From Streptomyces cellulosae (GTDB taxonomy: Bacteria > Actinomycetota > Actinomycetes > Streptomycetales > Streptomycetaceae): a DNA stretch of 64,000 bases. The notes beneath the pieces were generated by a model. That model did no database searches. It was not told the origin of the DNA and saw nothing but the letters and a program-made list of their open reading frames with translations. How positions within the stretch are numbered: the stretch's first letter is position 1; every line of letters starts with the position of its first letter. A program made the position numbers and the translations under genes. The stretch is taken from assembly GCF_000721105.1 (NCBI RefSeq), contig NZ_JOEV01000034.1:20493-84492 (forward strand). Direction: 5' to 3'. Below are positions 63,937 through 64,000 of the stretch, piece after piece.

Positions 63937-64000
63937 TCAGGCGGTGAGGTGTTTGTTGATGGCGTCGATGTCGAGGCGGTCATGCGTGGTACGGGTGCCC
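63937..64000 (-). CDS. C-terminal end of an unidentified gene at the window edge
   Basis: The last 64 bases encode, on the minus strand, GTRTTHDRLDIDAINKHLTA followed by a stop. The codon use looks real, but 20 residues are too few to name a family. The bases after the stop contain CTAGTGCTGCACCGCACAAG, which recalls insertion-sequence ends seen beside Streptomyces transposases. A transposase is one possibility. Confidence 0.35.
   Translation of the reverse strand, partial: GTRTTHDRLDIDAINKHLTA

Overview
The window is very GC-rich, with strong third-position GC bias, GTG starts, GTGA/ATGA gene overlaps and actinobacterial gene families (PASTA, DUF4229, UdgX, FabG4/HtdX-type genes, futalosine-pathway menaquinone genes). 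It is almost certainly chromosomal DNA of a Streptomyces species or close relative. It looks like ordinary core chromosome. No intact phage, plasmid or CRISPR array is seen, and only a short unidentified gene end at the right edge might belong to a mobile element.

Layout. 1-6.2 kb: an AhpD-like CxxC protein behind an ECF41-type promoter, an FAD/NAD(P) monooxygenase-like protein, an ATP-grasp ligase, fumarylacetoacetase and a solitary M56 membrane peptidase. 6.6-13.7 kb: a tight six-gene operon made of a GntR regulator, a two-cluster ferredoxin, an SsuA/TauA-type lipoprotein carrying a NosL-like tail, permease, ATPase, and a 976-residue AprA/fumarate-reductase-like flavoprotein fused to HEAT repeats. 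13.8-15.8 kb: RecQ helicase. 16.0-32.1 kb: the complete nuoA-N operon (minus strand), with a Rex/Crp-type palindrome upstream of nuoA. 32.9-37.8 kb: an NlpC/P60 hydrolase, peptide deformylase, a menaquinone-reductase-like flavoprotein, a GNAT protein, a PASTA protein and the menaquinone methyltransferase MenG. 37.9-43.2 kb: an exopolysaccharide locus (membrane anchor, deacetylase/glycosyltransferase fusion, acyltransferase) with a divergent GH18-like lipoprotein. 43.2-48.5 kb: mqnC, a prepilin peptidase, a receptor Ser/Thr kinase and mqnA. 48.6-51.5 kb: cold-shock protein, an XRE-cupin regulator divergent from azlCD, and a methyltransferase. 51.5-60.2 kb: a fatty-acid/steroid-type region with a KstD-like dehydrogenase, acyl-CoA synthetase, thiolase, FabG4-type reductase, MaoC hydratase and TetR regulator. 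60.3-63.8 kb: DUF4229, GNAT, UdgX, mqnE and an Lrp/AsnC regulator.

How it fits together. The dominant theme is the respiratory chain. Complex I reduces menaquinone. MqnA, MqnC and MqnE belong to the futalosine route to menaquinone, MenG methylates the ring, and the flavoprotein at 34.6-35.9 kb probably saturates one isoprene unit of the tail. A palindrome at 32194 could tie complex I expression to NADH/NAD+ (Rex) or to Crp.

The least explained system is the 6.6-13.7 kb operon. It looks like an importer for a small, possibly sulfur-containing, compound coupled to an AprBA-like redox pair, with two unusual domain fusions. Second-rank signals are the ECF41 promoter, a hairpin that would bury the ribosome-binding site of the GH18-like gene, and twin TetR-type palindromes between the thiolase and fabG4-like genes.
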